From NCBI GenBank assembly GCA_017886205.1, contig JAFNEO010000037.1, positions 1 to 38,065 on the forward strand: DNA of 38,065 bases, in the 5' to 3' direction. This document shows, piece by piece, positions 30,055 to 38,065 of this stretch (positions are counted from its first letter, which is position 1; each line of letters begins with the position of its first letter). The notes below the pieces were generated by a model. That model made no database searches. It had not been told where the DNA came from and saw only the letters and a list, made by a program, of their open reading frames with translations. The position numbers and the translations under genes were made by a program. The DNA comes from Candidatus Aminicenantota bacterium (GTDB lineage Bacteria > Acidobacteriota > Aminicenantia > Aminicenantales > UBA8522).

Positions 30055-31101
30055 ATGTCGCGGAATCTCATCCTCAGAAGTAAAGACAGGGTCGTCCTGA
30101 ACGCCACCGTCGAAAACTACCTGAAGTACGGCCAGCCAGTAAGCTCCGGCGCCATCGTCCAGAAGAGAGCCCTGCCGGATTCTCCGGCCACCGTCCGCAA
30201 CGTCATGGCCAAGCTCGAGGAGATGGGGTACCTCATCCAACCCCATACCTCGGCCGGGCGTGTCCCGACGGACAAGGGGCTGAGATTCTATGTCAACAGC
30301 CTGTTCGATGAAACCCTCTTCTCTGACGACCTCGCCGTTCTCGAATCTCCTCTCTTGGCCCTCGAGAAGGGAGACTTCGCTTCGTTCCTCACCCGGGTCA
30401 CCCAGCTCTTGGCCGAGCAATCCGACAACCTCGGGTTCGTGATCTCGCCGCGTATCTCCAGGATGAACTTTCACCATCTCCGCATCATCAAGGTCTCCGA
30501 AGAGAAGGTCATGATCATCCTGATGACCACCTTCGACCTCGTCCTCACCGAGATCGTCGAATCCCACCACCATTTTACCCAGCTCGAGCTGGACAAGGCC
30601 TCTCAGTACCTGAACCAGCATTTCCGGGGAAAGAACCTGGCCTTCGTGCGCGACTACCTGCTCAGGGAGCTGCCCCGCTACAAGCTGAGCTATGAGAACG
30701 AGGTCAACAAGCTGACCGCGCTGCTCCGGGATTACATCCTCGAAGAAGAGAAGGAGAGCCAGATCTATCTCCAGGGGACGTCCCGGCTCCTCGGCAAGGC
30801 TGACCTGTTCAACATGGACCGGCTAAAAACGCTCTTCCAGAATTTTGAGGAGAAGGTCAAACTGGCCAAGCTGCTCTCCGATTTCATCAGCCTGGATCGC
30901 GTCAAGGTCCTGATCGGCGCGGAATCAAACATCCCCGATATTTCCGATTGCGCCCTGGTTCTCTCTCATTACGGGTATGACAACCAGATCCTGGGCACCC
31001 TGGGGATAATCGGGCCGAAGAGGATCCCTTACCGGAGGATCATCCCGCTGGTCGACCGCGTGGCCAAGAAGCTCAGCCAGACGATCAGCCAAAGCCATTA
31101 A
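30055..31101 (+). CDS. hrcA: Heat-inducible transcription repressor HrcA
   Basis: This 348-residue repressor normally shuts off heat-shock operons by binding the CIRCE element and loses activity on heating. The N-terminal winged helix (about 1-75) includes LNATVENYLKYGQPVSSGAI, SPATVRNVMAKLEEMGYL and QPHTSAGRVPTDKGLRFYV, all typical. The C-terminal GAF-like dimerisation domain ends with the usual GVIGP-like segment (here LGIIGPKRIPYRRIIPLVD). ATG 30055 is preceded by GAGG and lies 15 nt downstream of the -10 box. As first gene of the operon it should be autoregulated, but no CIRCE is visible upstream, so its target sequence may differ here. Confidence 0.94.
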   Translation: MSRNLILRSKDRVVLNATVENYLKYGQPVSSGAIVQKRALPDSPATVRNVMAKLEEMGYLIQPHTSAGRVPTDKGLRFYVNSLFDETLFSDDLAVLESPLLALEKGDFASFLTRVTQLLAEQSDNLGFVISPRISRMNFHHLRIIKVSEEKVMIILMTTFDLVLTEIVESHHHFTQLELDKASQYLNQHFRGKNLAFVRDYLLRELPRYKLSYENEVNKLTALLRDYILEEEKESQIYLQGTSRLLGKADLFNMDRLKTLFQNFEEKVKLAKLLSDFISLDRVKVLIGAESNIPDISDCALVLSHYGYDNQILGTLGIIGPKRIPYRRIIPLVDRVAKKLSQTISQSH

Positions 31102-31112
31102 AGAGGTCCGCC

Positions 31113-31781
31113 ATGTCGCTAGACGATTTCGAAGAGAATGACAAGAAGAAGGCCGAGCCCTCAGCGGAGATCAACGGCCTCGAGGAGACCGCCGACGAGG
31201 TCGAATACGAGCCCATCGGAGAAAGGGATCCGTTCCCCGAAAAGAAGGACAAGGCCGATCTCCGTCCCCACGGCGAAGAAGACAAGGGGCTCAGGCCCAA
31301 GCTCAAAAAAAAGGAAGCCGAGCTCAAGGCGCTCAAGAAGGACCAGGACGAACTCAAGGACAAGTACCTAAGGAAGCTGGCCGAGATGGAGAACCTGCAC
31401 AAACGGTTTGAGCGGGAGCGGGCCGATTACCTGCAGTACGCGCTGAGCGAGTTCCTCCGGGAGCTGCTTGTCGTCCTGGACAATTTCGAGAGGGCCTTGA
31501 ACACCCGCGACCAGGCAGACGGCAGGAGTTTCCAGGAAGGAGTGGAGATGATCTATCGCCAATACCAAGATATGCTCAAGAAGAAAGGCGTCCGGCCGAT
31601 CGAGCTCCCCGATAAAAAATTTGATCCGGCCATCCACCATGCCGTCCTGACAGAGGAGTCGGACGAGGTCACGGAACCCGAGGTCGCTGAGATACTGCAG
31701 CGGGGCTACTGGCTCCAGGACAGGCTGCTCCGTCCTTCCATGGTCAAAGTTCTGGTGCCAAGAAAGAGAGAAGGATCATGA
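31113..31781 (+). CDS. grpE: Nucleotide exchange factor GrpE
   Basis: This 222-residue co-chaperone releases ADP from DnaK. An extended, highly charged N-terminus (about 1-65, rich in Glu and Lys) leads into the long dimer-forming coiled coil (about 65-115; KDKYLRKLAEMENLHKRFERE). Next are the four-helix part (FLRELLVVLDNFERAL) and the C-terminal beta domain that inserts into the DnaK cleft (KFDPAIHHAVLTEESDE, GYWLQDRLLRPSMVKV). The charged N-terminal tail is longer than in many GrpE proteins. ATG 31113 has AGAGG upstream, and the stop overlaps the dnaK start by 4 nt. Confidence 0.95.
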   Translation: MSLDDFEENDKKKAEPSAEINGLEETADEVEYEPIGERDPFPEKKDKADLRPHGEEDKGLRPKLKKKEAELKALKKDQDELKDKYLRKLAEMENLHKRFERERADYLQYALSEFLRELLVVLDNFERALNTRDQADGRSFQEGVEMIYRQYQDMLKKKGVRPIELPDKKFDPAIHHAVLTEESDEVTEPEVAEILQRGYWLQDRLLRPSMVKVLVPRKREGS

Positions 31782-33337
31782 GCCGGGTCATCGGTATCGA
31801 CCTGGGGACGACCTTCTCCTGCATCGCCCATCTGGAGGGGGAAAAGCCGGTCGTCATCCGCAACCTCGAGGGCCAGGCGACGACACCCTCGGTCGTCAGC
31901 TTCACCTCCTCCGGAGAGCGCCTGGTCGGGAACCTCGCCCTGCGTCAGGCCATCACCAACCCGGAGAAAACCGTCTTCGCTGTCAAGAGGCTCATAGGAA
32001 GGAAATTCGACTCTTCCGAGGTCCTGGCCGCCCGGTCGAAAATGCCCTATCAGCTCGGCGCCGCTCCGAACGGGGATGTCGTAGTCGTCGTCGATGGGCA
32101 CGAGATCACTCCCCAAGAGGTCTCGGGCATGATCCTGGGCTATCTCAAGCAGTGCGCCGAAGCCTTTTTCGGCGAGCCCGTCAAAGAGGCCGTCATTACC
32201 GTCCCGGCCCATTTCAACGATCATCAAAGGCAGGCCACTAAGGATGCGGCCAAGATCGCCGGACTGGAGGTCCTCCGGGTCATCAACGAGCCCACGGCGG
32301 CCAGCCTGGCTTACGGGCTCGACGTCCGCGCCAATGCGATCGTAGCTGTTTTTGACATGGGAGGAGGGACCTTCGACATCACCATCCTGGAAATCCAGGA
32401 CGGCGTTTTTCATGTCCTGGCCACGAACGGCGACTCCTATTTGGGGGGCGAGGATTTCGACAACCGCATCGTCGAATGGCTGATCGACGACTTCAAAAAA
32501 GAGCACGGCGTCGACCTGTTCCAGGACAAGCTGGCGCTGCAGAGGATCAAGGAGGCGGCCGAGCGGTCCAAGCGGGATCTCTCCTTCACCTTGGAGAGTG
32601 ATATCAACCTTCCCTTCATCTGCTCATCCGGGGTCGGGTCCAACCACATCAACACGAAGCTGACCCGGCGCCGGCTCGAGGAACTGACTGGCGACCTGGT
32701 CAAGAACACGATCCCCCTGATCGAGCAGGCTTTGGGAGATGCCCACCTGGAGCCCAAGGCGATCCAGGAGATCCTGCTGGTCGGAGGCCAAACCCGGATG
32801 CCCCTCATCCGTACGACGATCGCCGATTTCTTCCGCCGTCAGGCGCGCGAGGACATCAACCCCGACGAGATCGTTGCCATGGGGGCCGCTGTTCAGTCGG
32901 CGATCCTCAAGGGCCAGCAGACCGAACTCGTCCTGCTGCTCGACGTCACTCCTTTCTCTCTGGGCATCGAGACGGAGGACGATACCTTCCAGAGGATTAT
33001 CGAGAGGAACACCACCATCCCAACCCGCAAGACGATGCCGTTCACGACCGTCGAGAACGACCAGGTCCGGGTGACCGTCCATGTTCTCCAGGGTGAATAC
33101 CTCCAGGCTTCGAAGAACAAGTCTCTGGCCCGCTTCGACCTGGTCGGGATCCAGCCGGCGCCGGCCGGTATCCCCCAGATCGACGTCACCTTCGAAATCG
33201 ACGCCGATGGCCTTTTAAGAGTTTCAGCCAGCGACGTAGTAACGAGAATGAACCAGGAGGTCCAGGTCCGGCCATCGGCGGGCCTCAGCAAGGGAGAGAT
33301 CGACGCCATCATCGAAAAAAACCGGATGTTGCCTTAG
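31778..33337 (+). CDS. dnaK: DnaK (Hsp70) chaperone lacking the C-terminal helical lid
   Basis: This Hsp70 is 519 residues, against about 600-640 for normal DnaK. The nucleotide-binding domain (about 1-375) is complete, with IGIDLGTTFSC, VITVPAHFNDHQR, INEPTAASLAYGL, FDMGGGTFDI and GGQTRMPLI motifs. The linker region is LLLDVTPFSLGIE, the usual DVTPLSLGIE. The substrate-binding beta-domain is intact (RNTTIPTRK, VHVLQGE, FDLVGIQPAPAGIPQIDVTF, DADGLLRVSA). The protein stops after SAGLSKGEIDAIIEKN, the beginning of the first lid helix. The lid bundle and disordered tail are missing. dnaJ starts 15 nt after the stop, so no shifted frame could hide the rest. Such a protein should bind and release clients quickly but hold them weakly. 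A second, full-length DnaK may exist elsewhere in the genome. Confidence 0.93.
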   Translation: MSRVIGIDLGTTFSCIAHLEGEKPVVIRNLEGQATTPSVVSFTSSGERLVGNLALRQAITNPEKTVFAVKRLIGRKFDSSEVLAARSKMPYQLGAAPNGDVVVVVDGHEITPQEVSGMILGYLKQCAEAFFGEPVKEAVITVPAHFNDHQRQATKDAAKIAGLEVLRVINEPTAASLAYGLDVRANAIVAVFDMGGGTFDITILEIQDGVFHVLATNGDSYLGGEDFDNRIVEWLIDDFKKEHGVDLFQDKLALQRIKEAAERSKRDLSFTLESDINLPFICSSGVGSNHINTKLTRRRLEELTGDLVKNTIPLIEQALGDAHLEPKAIQEILLVGGQTRMPLIRTTIADFFRRQAREDINPDEIVAMGAAVQSAILKGQQTELVLLLDVTPFSLGIETEDDTFQRIIERNTTIPTRKTMPFTTVENDQVRVTVHVLQGEYLQASKNKSLARFDLVGIQPAPAGIPQIDVTFEIDADGLLRVSASDVVTRMNQEVQVRPSAGLSKGEIDAIIEKNRMLP

Positions 33338-33352
33338 GCCCGACCAGCACAG

Positions 33353-34483
33353 ATGACGAAGAAAGATTACTATGAGGTCCTGGGTGTCGCCCGGACCGCA
33401 GCCGCCGATGAGATCAAGCGGGCCTACCGGCAGCTTGCCCTGAAGCACCATCCGGACCGCAACCCCGGCAATAGGGCAGCGGAGGAAAGGTTCAAGGAAG
33501 CCGCCGAAGCCTACAGCGTTCTGGGGGATCCCGAAAAGAGGACAACCTATGACCGCTTCGGGTTGAACGGCCTGAGGGGCGAGGGCTTCACCGGTTTCTC
33601 CGGGTTTGACGCGTCCATTTTCGGGGATTTTGAAGATATCCTGGGGAACCTGTTCGGGTTCGGAGACATCTTCGGGGCCCGCGGCCGCCGGCGAAGCTCT
33701 TTTCCTCAGCAGGGAAGAGACCTGGCCTTAGAGCTCGAGATCAGCCTGGAGCAGGCGGCCTCTGGAGTCGAAAAAGAAATCAACCTCAACCGGGCGGAAC
33801 ACTGCCCAGAATGTCGCGGTTCAGGAATCGCCCCGGGGACAAAAAAGGCCGAGTGTCCGACCTGCCAGGGCCGCGGACAGCTTCGCTACCAACAGGGGTT
33901 TTTTGCCGTCTCCCGGACTTGCTCCCACTGCCATGGGGCCGGCGAGGTCATCACGTCCCCCTGCCGCAATTGCCACGGGTCCGGACGAATCCGACAGAAA
34001 CAGAAGATCATGGTCAGGGTCCCGGCCGGGGTCGAGGAAGGCAGCCGGCTGCGGATCGAAGGACAGGGGGAGGCGGGAGGCGCCGGAGCCGACCCAGGAG
34101 ATCTTTACGTCGTGATCCGCGTGGCCAAGCACGCCTTTTTCGAGAGGGAGGATAGCAACCTGTTATGCCAGATCTCCATCTCCTTCTCGCAGGCGGCTCT
34201 GGGAGCCCCGGTCGAGGTGCCCGGGCTCGATCAGGAATCCGAAGTACTGAAGGTCCCGCCCGGCACCCAGACAGGAGCGGTCTTCCGGCTGAGGGGCCGC
34301 GGAATAAAGGATCTGCGCAGCCACCGGAAGGGCGATCTGTATGTGAAGGTGCAGGTGAAGACACCGGAGAACCTGAGCAAGGATGAGATGGCTCTCCTGC
34401 GACGCTTGGCCGAGCTCCGTGGAGAGGACCTGGACAACGCCGACCGGAGCGTGATCGAAAAACTTAAAAACATCATTCATTAG
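33353..34483 (+). CDS. dnaJ: Co-chaperone DnaJ (Hsp40, class A)
   Basis: This 376-residue co-chaperone delivers clients to DnaK and stimulates its ATPase. The J domain (about 1-70) has the HPD motif at residues 33-35. A Gly/Phe-rich region follows (about 75-115, with [11 protein letters not shown] and GDIFGARG). The zinc-binding domain has the four CX2CXGXG repeats ([32 protein letters not shown], about 148-212). The two C-terminal beta domains end in the dimerisation helix. All parts are of normal length, in contrast to the shortened DnaK partner. The start ATG 33353 is 15 nt downstream of dnaK. Confidence 0.95.
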   Translation: MTKKDYYEVLGVARTAAADEIKRAYRQLALKHHPDRNPGNRAAEERFKEAAEAYSVLGDPEKRTTYDRFGLNGLRGEGFTGFSGFDASIFGDFEDILGNLFGFGDIFGARGRRRSSFPQQGRDLALELEISLEQAASGVEKEINLNRAEHCPECRGSGIAPGTKKAECPTCQGRGQLRYQQGFFAVSRTCSHCHGAGEVITSPCRNCHGSGRIRQKQKIMVRVPAGVEEGSRLRIEGQGEAGGAGADPGDLYVVIRVAKHAFFEREDSNLLCQISISFSQAALGAPVEVPGLDQESEVLKVPPGTQTGAVFRLRGRGIKDLRSHRKGDLYVKVQVKTPENLSKDEMALLRRLAELRGEDLDNADRSVIEKLKNIIH

Positions 34484-34491
34484 AGAGCGGA

Positions 34492-34587
34492 TTGACTTCG
34501 AACCACTTTTTGGGAAGCCGCATCCTGAGGTCGGAGACGGCCGCCCTGGCCATCTTGGCCGCGATCTCTGTCTTCTGGGGCGATTGA
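34492..34587 (+). other. 31-codon hydrophobic open frame between dnaJ and the kinase gene
   Basis: A TTG-initiated frame encodes 31 residues ending ETAALAILAAISVFWGD, close to the first membrane helix of EamA/DMT-type transporters (ALLLLAALFWGS-like). It has no ribosome-binding site and stops 2 nt before the kinase ATG. It could be a remnant of a truncated transporter gene, a leader peptide, or chance. Confidence 0.2.
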
Positions 34588-34589
34588 CC

Positions 34590-35528
34590 ATGTTTCTACA
34601 GGGACAGAAGGTCGGAAAGTACGAGATCATCCGCTCTCTGGGAAGCGGAGGGTTTGGGTCCGTCTACCTGGCGCGGGACACCTGGTTGGACATCAAAGTC
34701 GCCATCAAAGTCCCCCATAAGCAATCGGCCGAGCTTTTCAAGCTGCTCAAGGAGCCGCGCCTCCAGGCCGCGCTCAACCACCCCAACATCGTCCGCATGA
34801 TCGCCGCCGAGAAAGAAAACAAGATCTTTTTTATGGTCATGGAATTCGTCAAGGGCAAGACTCTGGAAAAACTCTTGGAAAAAGAGAAAGTCCTGGACTG
34901 CGATGCGGCCATCAATTTCATCAAGCAAATCGGCCACGGCGTCGACCACGCCCACAAGAACAAGATCATCCACCGGGACCTTCGGCCCTCCAATATCATG
35001 GTCTCCGAGGACGGGACGGCCAAGATTACGGATTTCGGGACTTCGGCCTGGCTGAACAACATCCCCTACGCCTCGACCCGGATCGGCAGCCCGCCCTACA
35101 TGGCTCCAGAGCAGTTCCTGGGTAAGGCGAGTTATCAATCGGATATCTACTCTCTGGGCTGCATCTTTTATGAAATGATCATCGGCCGGCCGCCCATCTT
35201 CGACCCCGACCCCTTCAAGATCCTGGAAAAGGCGCAGCAGGGCAAGATCACTCCGCCCCGACTCCGGAACAACAGGATCCCCCGTGATATCGACGAGATC
35301 ATCATGAAATGCCTGGCTTCCAAGGTCGAGGACCGCTACCAGAGGTCGTCCGAGTTCATCCATGCCCTGGCGGTGCTCAAGAAGAAGGAAGAGAAGACGA
35401 CCGAGCTCGAAGACATGTTGATCCGGATCCGGGCCAGGGAGCAGACCAAGGGCGAGCTCTGCTGGAACTGCCGCCGGCCCCTTCCCCTCAAGAGTCGGCA
35501 CTGCCCCCATTGCGGTGAGACAATCTAA
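34590..35528 (+). CDS. Ser/Thr protein kinase with C-terminal zinc ribbon
   Basis: This 312-residue Hanks-type kinase is complete: glycine loop LGSGGFGSVYLA (17-28), Lys40 in VAIKVP, catalytic Asp130 in HRDLRPSN (with Arg where most kinases have Lys in HRDLKPxN), DFG at 148-150 and APEQF. After the kinase domain (about 10-265) comes a Glu/Lys-rich helix and a zinc ribbon (CWNC and CPHC, near residues 290-309). There is no membrane helix or PASTA domain, so it is a soluble kinase, unlike PknB. It follows dnaJ by 106 nt and precedes ilvE. No phosphatase or obvious substrate gene is adjacent. The start is ATG 34590; a TTG at 34584 would add two residues. Confidence 0.9.
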   Translation: MFLQGQKVGKYEIIRSLGSGGFGSVYLARDTWLDIKVAIKVPHKQSAELFKLLKEPRLQAALNHPNIVRMIAAEKENKIFFMVMEFVKGKTLEKLLEKEKVLDCDAAINFIKQIGHGVDHAHKNKIIHRDLRPSNIMVSEDGTAKITDFGTSAWLNNIPYASTRIGSPPYMAPEQFLGKASYQSDIYSLGCIFYEMIIGRPPIFDPDPFKILEKAQQGKITPPRLRNNRIPRDIDEIIMKCLASKVEDRYQRSSEFIHALAVLKKKEEKTTELEDMLIRIRAREQTKGELCWNCRRPLPLKSRHCPHCGETI

Positions 35529-35541
35529 CCCCTAGGGGCGA

Positions 35542-35571
35542 TTGACTTTGAAAGCGAGGTTCGGATAATAT
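35542..35571 (+). promoter_or_regulatory. Promoter of the ilvE-pilT-alaS genes
   Basis: TTGACT (35542-35547) with GATAAT (35564-35569, 16-nt spacer) or TAATAT (35566-35571, 18-nt spacer). It sits inside a 13-nt element (GATTGACTTTGAA, 35540-35552) that is repeated with one mismatch after dnaJ at 34490-34502. Confidence 0.5.
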
Positions 35572-35638
35572 GGCATAGGATATCCCGATGTTCCAGAGAG
35601 ATAACAAGAGATCGGCGATCTTCTCCGGGGAACCTTAG

Positions 35639-36562
35639 ATGAGTTTTTTCAACGAAGATGGAAAAGTGTGGATGAACGGCCGGCTCGTGCCCTGGAAGAA
35701 CGCCAACATCCACATCGCCTCTCATGTCATCCACTACGGCAGTTCGCTCTTTGAAGGCTTTCGCGCCTACGAAACCCCTCGAGGCACGGCCGTCTTCCGC
35801 CTGGATGGACACATCAAACGCCTCTACAACTCCTGCAAGATGTACCGGATGGACGTCCCCTACACCATGGAAGAGTTCACCCGGGCGGTTCTCGAGACTG
35901 TCCGGGCCAACGCCTTTAGGTCCTGCTACATCAGGCCGATCATCTACCGGGGGTACAACACCCTGGGCGTCGACCCTCTTCCCAATCCCGTTGACTGCGC
36001 CATCCTGGTCTGGAACTGGGGTAAGTACCTGGGTGAGGAAGCCCTGGAGAACGGCGTCGATGTCAAGGTCTCGACCTGGTGGCGGTTGGCGCCGAACACC
36101 CTTCCGGCCCTGGCCAAGTCCGGCGCCAACTACATGAACTCCCAGCTCATCAAGATGGAGGCGCTGCTCGACGGCTATGCCGAAGGCATCGCCCTCAACA
36201 TCCGCGGTCATATCAGCGAGGGGAGCGGCGAGAACATCTTTCTCGTCCAGAACGGTGCCGTCTATACGCCTCCCTTGTCGTCCTCGGTGCTGCCGGGCAT
36301 CACCCGGGATTCGGTGATCACCCTGATCAAGGAAATGGGAATGCGCCTGATCGAGGAAACCATCCCGCGGGAGCTGCTCTACATCGCCGATGAAGTGTTC
36401 TTTACCGGATCGGCCGCGGAGATCACGCCGATCCGCTCGATCGACAAGATCACGATCGGAACCGGGAAGCGCGGTCCCGTGGTCAAGAAGTTGCAGGAGG
36501 CCTTCTTTGCCTATATCAACGGCGGAAGGGACGACTCCTATCATTGGTTAACTTTTATCTGA
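35639..36562 (+). CDS. ilvE: Branched-chain amino acid aminotransferase
   Basis: This 307-residue class IV PLP aminotransferase exchanges the amino group between glutamate and leucine, isoleucine or valine. Diagnostic features are the HVIHYGSSLFEGFRAY region (about 29-44), Arg61 in HIKRLYNS, the PLP lysine Lys160 in ALAKSGANYMNSQL, and HISEGSGENIFLV (about 191-203), which contacts the cofactor; the GITRDSVI segment is also typical. The length is that of IlvE (about 308 in E. coli), not of the longer eukaryotic type. The start ATG 35639 follows a promoter by about 60 nt; no clear Shine-Dalgarno beyond a GGGGAA sequence is seen. pilT begins 12 nt after its stop. Confidence 0.93.
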   Translation: MSFFNEDGKVWMNGRLVPWKNANIHIASHVIHYGSSLFEGFRAYETPRGTAVFRLDGHIKRLYNSCKMYRMDVPYTMEEFTRAVLETVRANAFRSCYIRPIIYRGYNTLGVDPLPNPVDCAILVWNWGKYLGEEALENGVDVKVSTWWRLAPNTLPALAKSGANYMNSQLIKMEALLDGYAEGIALNIRGHISEGSGENIFLVQNGAVYTPPLSSSVLPGITRDSVITLIKEMGMRLIEETIPRELLYIADEVFFTGSAAEITPIRSIDKITIGTGKRGPVVKKLQEAFFAYINGGRDDSYHWLTFI

Positions 36563-36574
36563 GTGAGGTGGAGC

Positions 36575-38065
<1,491 letters not shown>

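Noticed and set aside
33280..33352. Possibility that the short DnaK is a frameshifted full-length gene
   Set aside because: Only 15 nt separate its stop from the dnaJ start, so there is no room for the missing lid in any frame.

Overview
This window looks like chromosomal DNA from a GC-rich Gram-negative bacterium. It encodes an outer-membrane porin, a TonB-dependent receptor, a lipoprotein with a lipobox and many signal peptides. The mix of genes (split lysine-ketoglutarate reductase/saccharopine dehydrogenase, exported creatininase-family protein, DsrC with an HdrD-like/cytochrome b pair, a Thermotoga-like GH36 alpha-galactosidase) would fit an Aminicenantes/Acidobacteriota-type anaerobe. 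That placement is an impression; no rRNA or other phylogenetic marker RNA is present to confirm it. I see no tRNA, rRNA, CRISPR array, transposase or prophage gene.

Layout. 30-1715 (minus): alpha-galactosidase. 1802-4370 (plus): an apparent operon of a 62-residue protein, a membrane protein, a small lipoprotein and a DUF1015 protein. 4372-4848 (minus): rubrerythrin-like ferritin-fold protein. 4904-14402 (plus): a phosphate regulon with a Pho-box-like promoter, porin, pstS, a very large intergenic hairpin, pstC-pstA-pstB, phoU, then a secreted creatininase-family protein and a small membrane protein, then phoB-phoR. 14583-21446: a redox/sulfur neighbourhood with dsrC (plus), a convergent cysteine desulfurase-like gene (minus), an alpha/alpha-toroid protein (plus), a minus-strand operon of cytochrome b, HdrD/TmcB/DsrK-like iron-sulfur protein and a 116-residue protein, and a broken class V aminotransferase gene. 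21515-24228: folK and a TonB-dependent receptor. 24295-26141 (minus): cysS and yraN. 26503-29159: the two saccharopine-pathway enzymes. 29204-30010: an AmmeMemoRadiSam-B/MEMO-like protein. 30055-34483: hrcA-grpE-dnaK-dnaJ. 34590-35528: a Ser/Thr kinase with a C-terminal zinc ribbon. 35639-38065: ilvE, pilT and the start of alaS.

Most notable points. The DnaK in the heat-shock operon is only 519 residues and ends just after the substrate-binding beta-domain. The helical lid is absent and dnaJ follows 15 nt later, so this is a natural lidless DnaK. DsrC carries the complete C-terminal CX10C redox pair and lies near an HdrD-like/cytochrome b membrane module, with no dsrAB in the window. pstS is separated from pstC by a three-segment nested inverted repeat spanning 92 nt. 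cysS has a near-consensus promoter whose expected transcription start falls on its GTG start codon, so its mRNA is probably leaderless, and several other starts here have unusually short leaders.

How the genes fit together. The porin, PstSCAB, PhoU and PhoBR form a complete phosphate uptake and sensing set. The heat-shock genes form one translationally coupled operon with their own repressor. The DsrC and HdrD-like/cytochrome b genes could form a thiol-disulfide to quinone electron route, but that link is inferred from family knowledge and proximity only.
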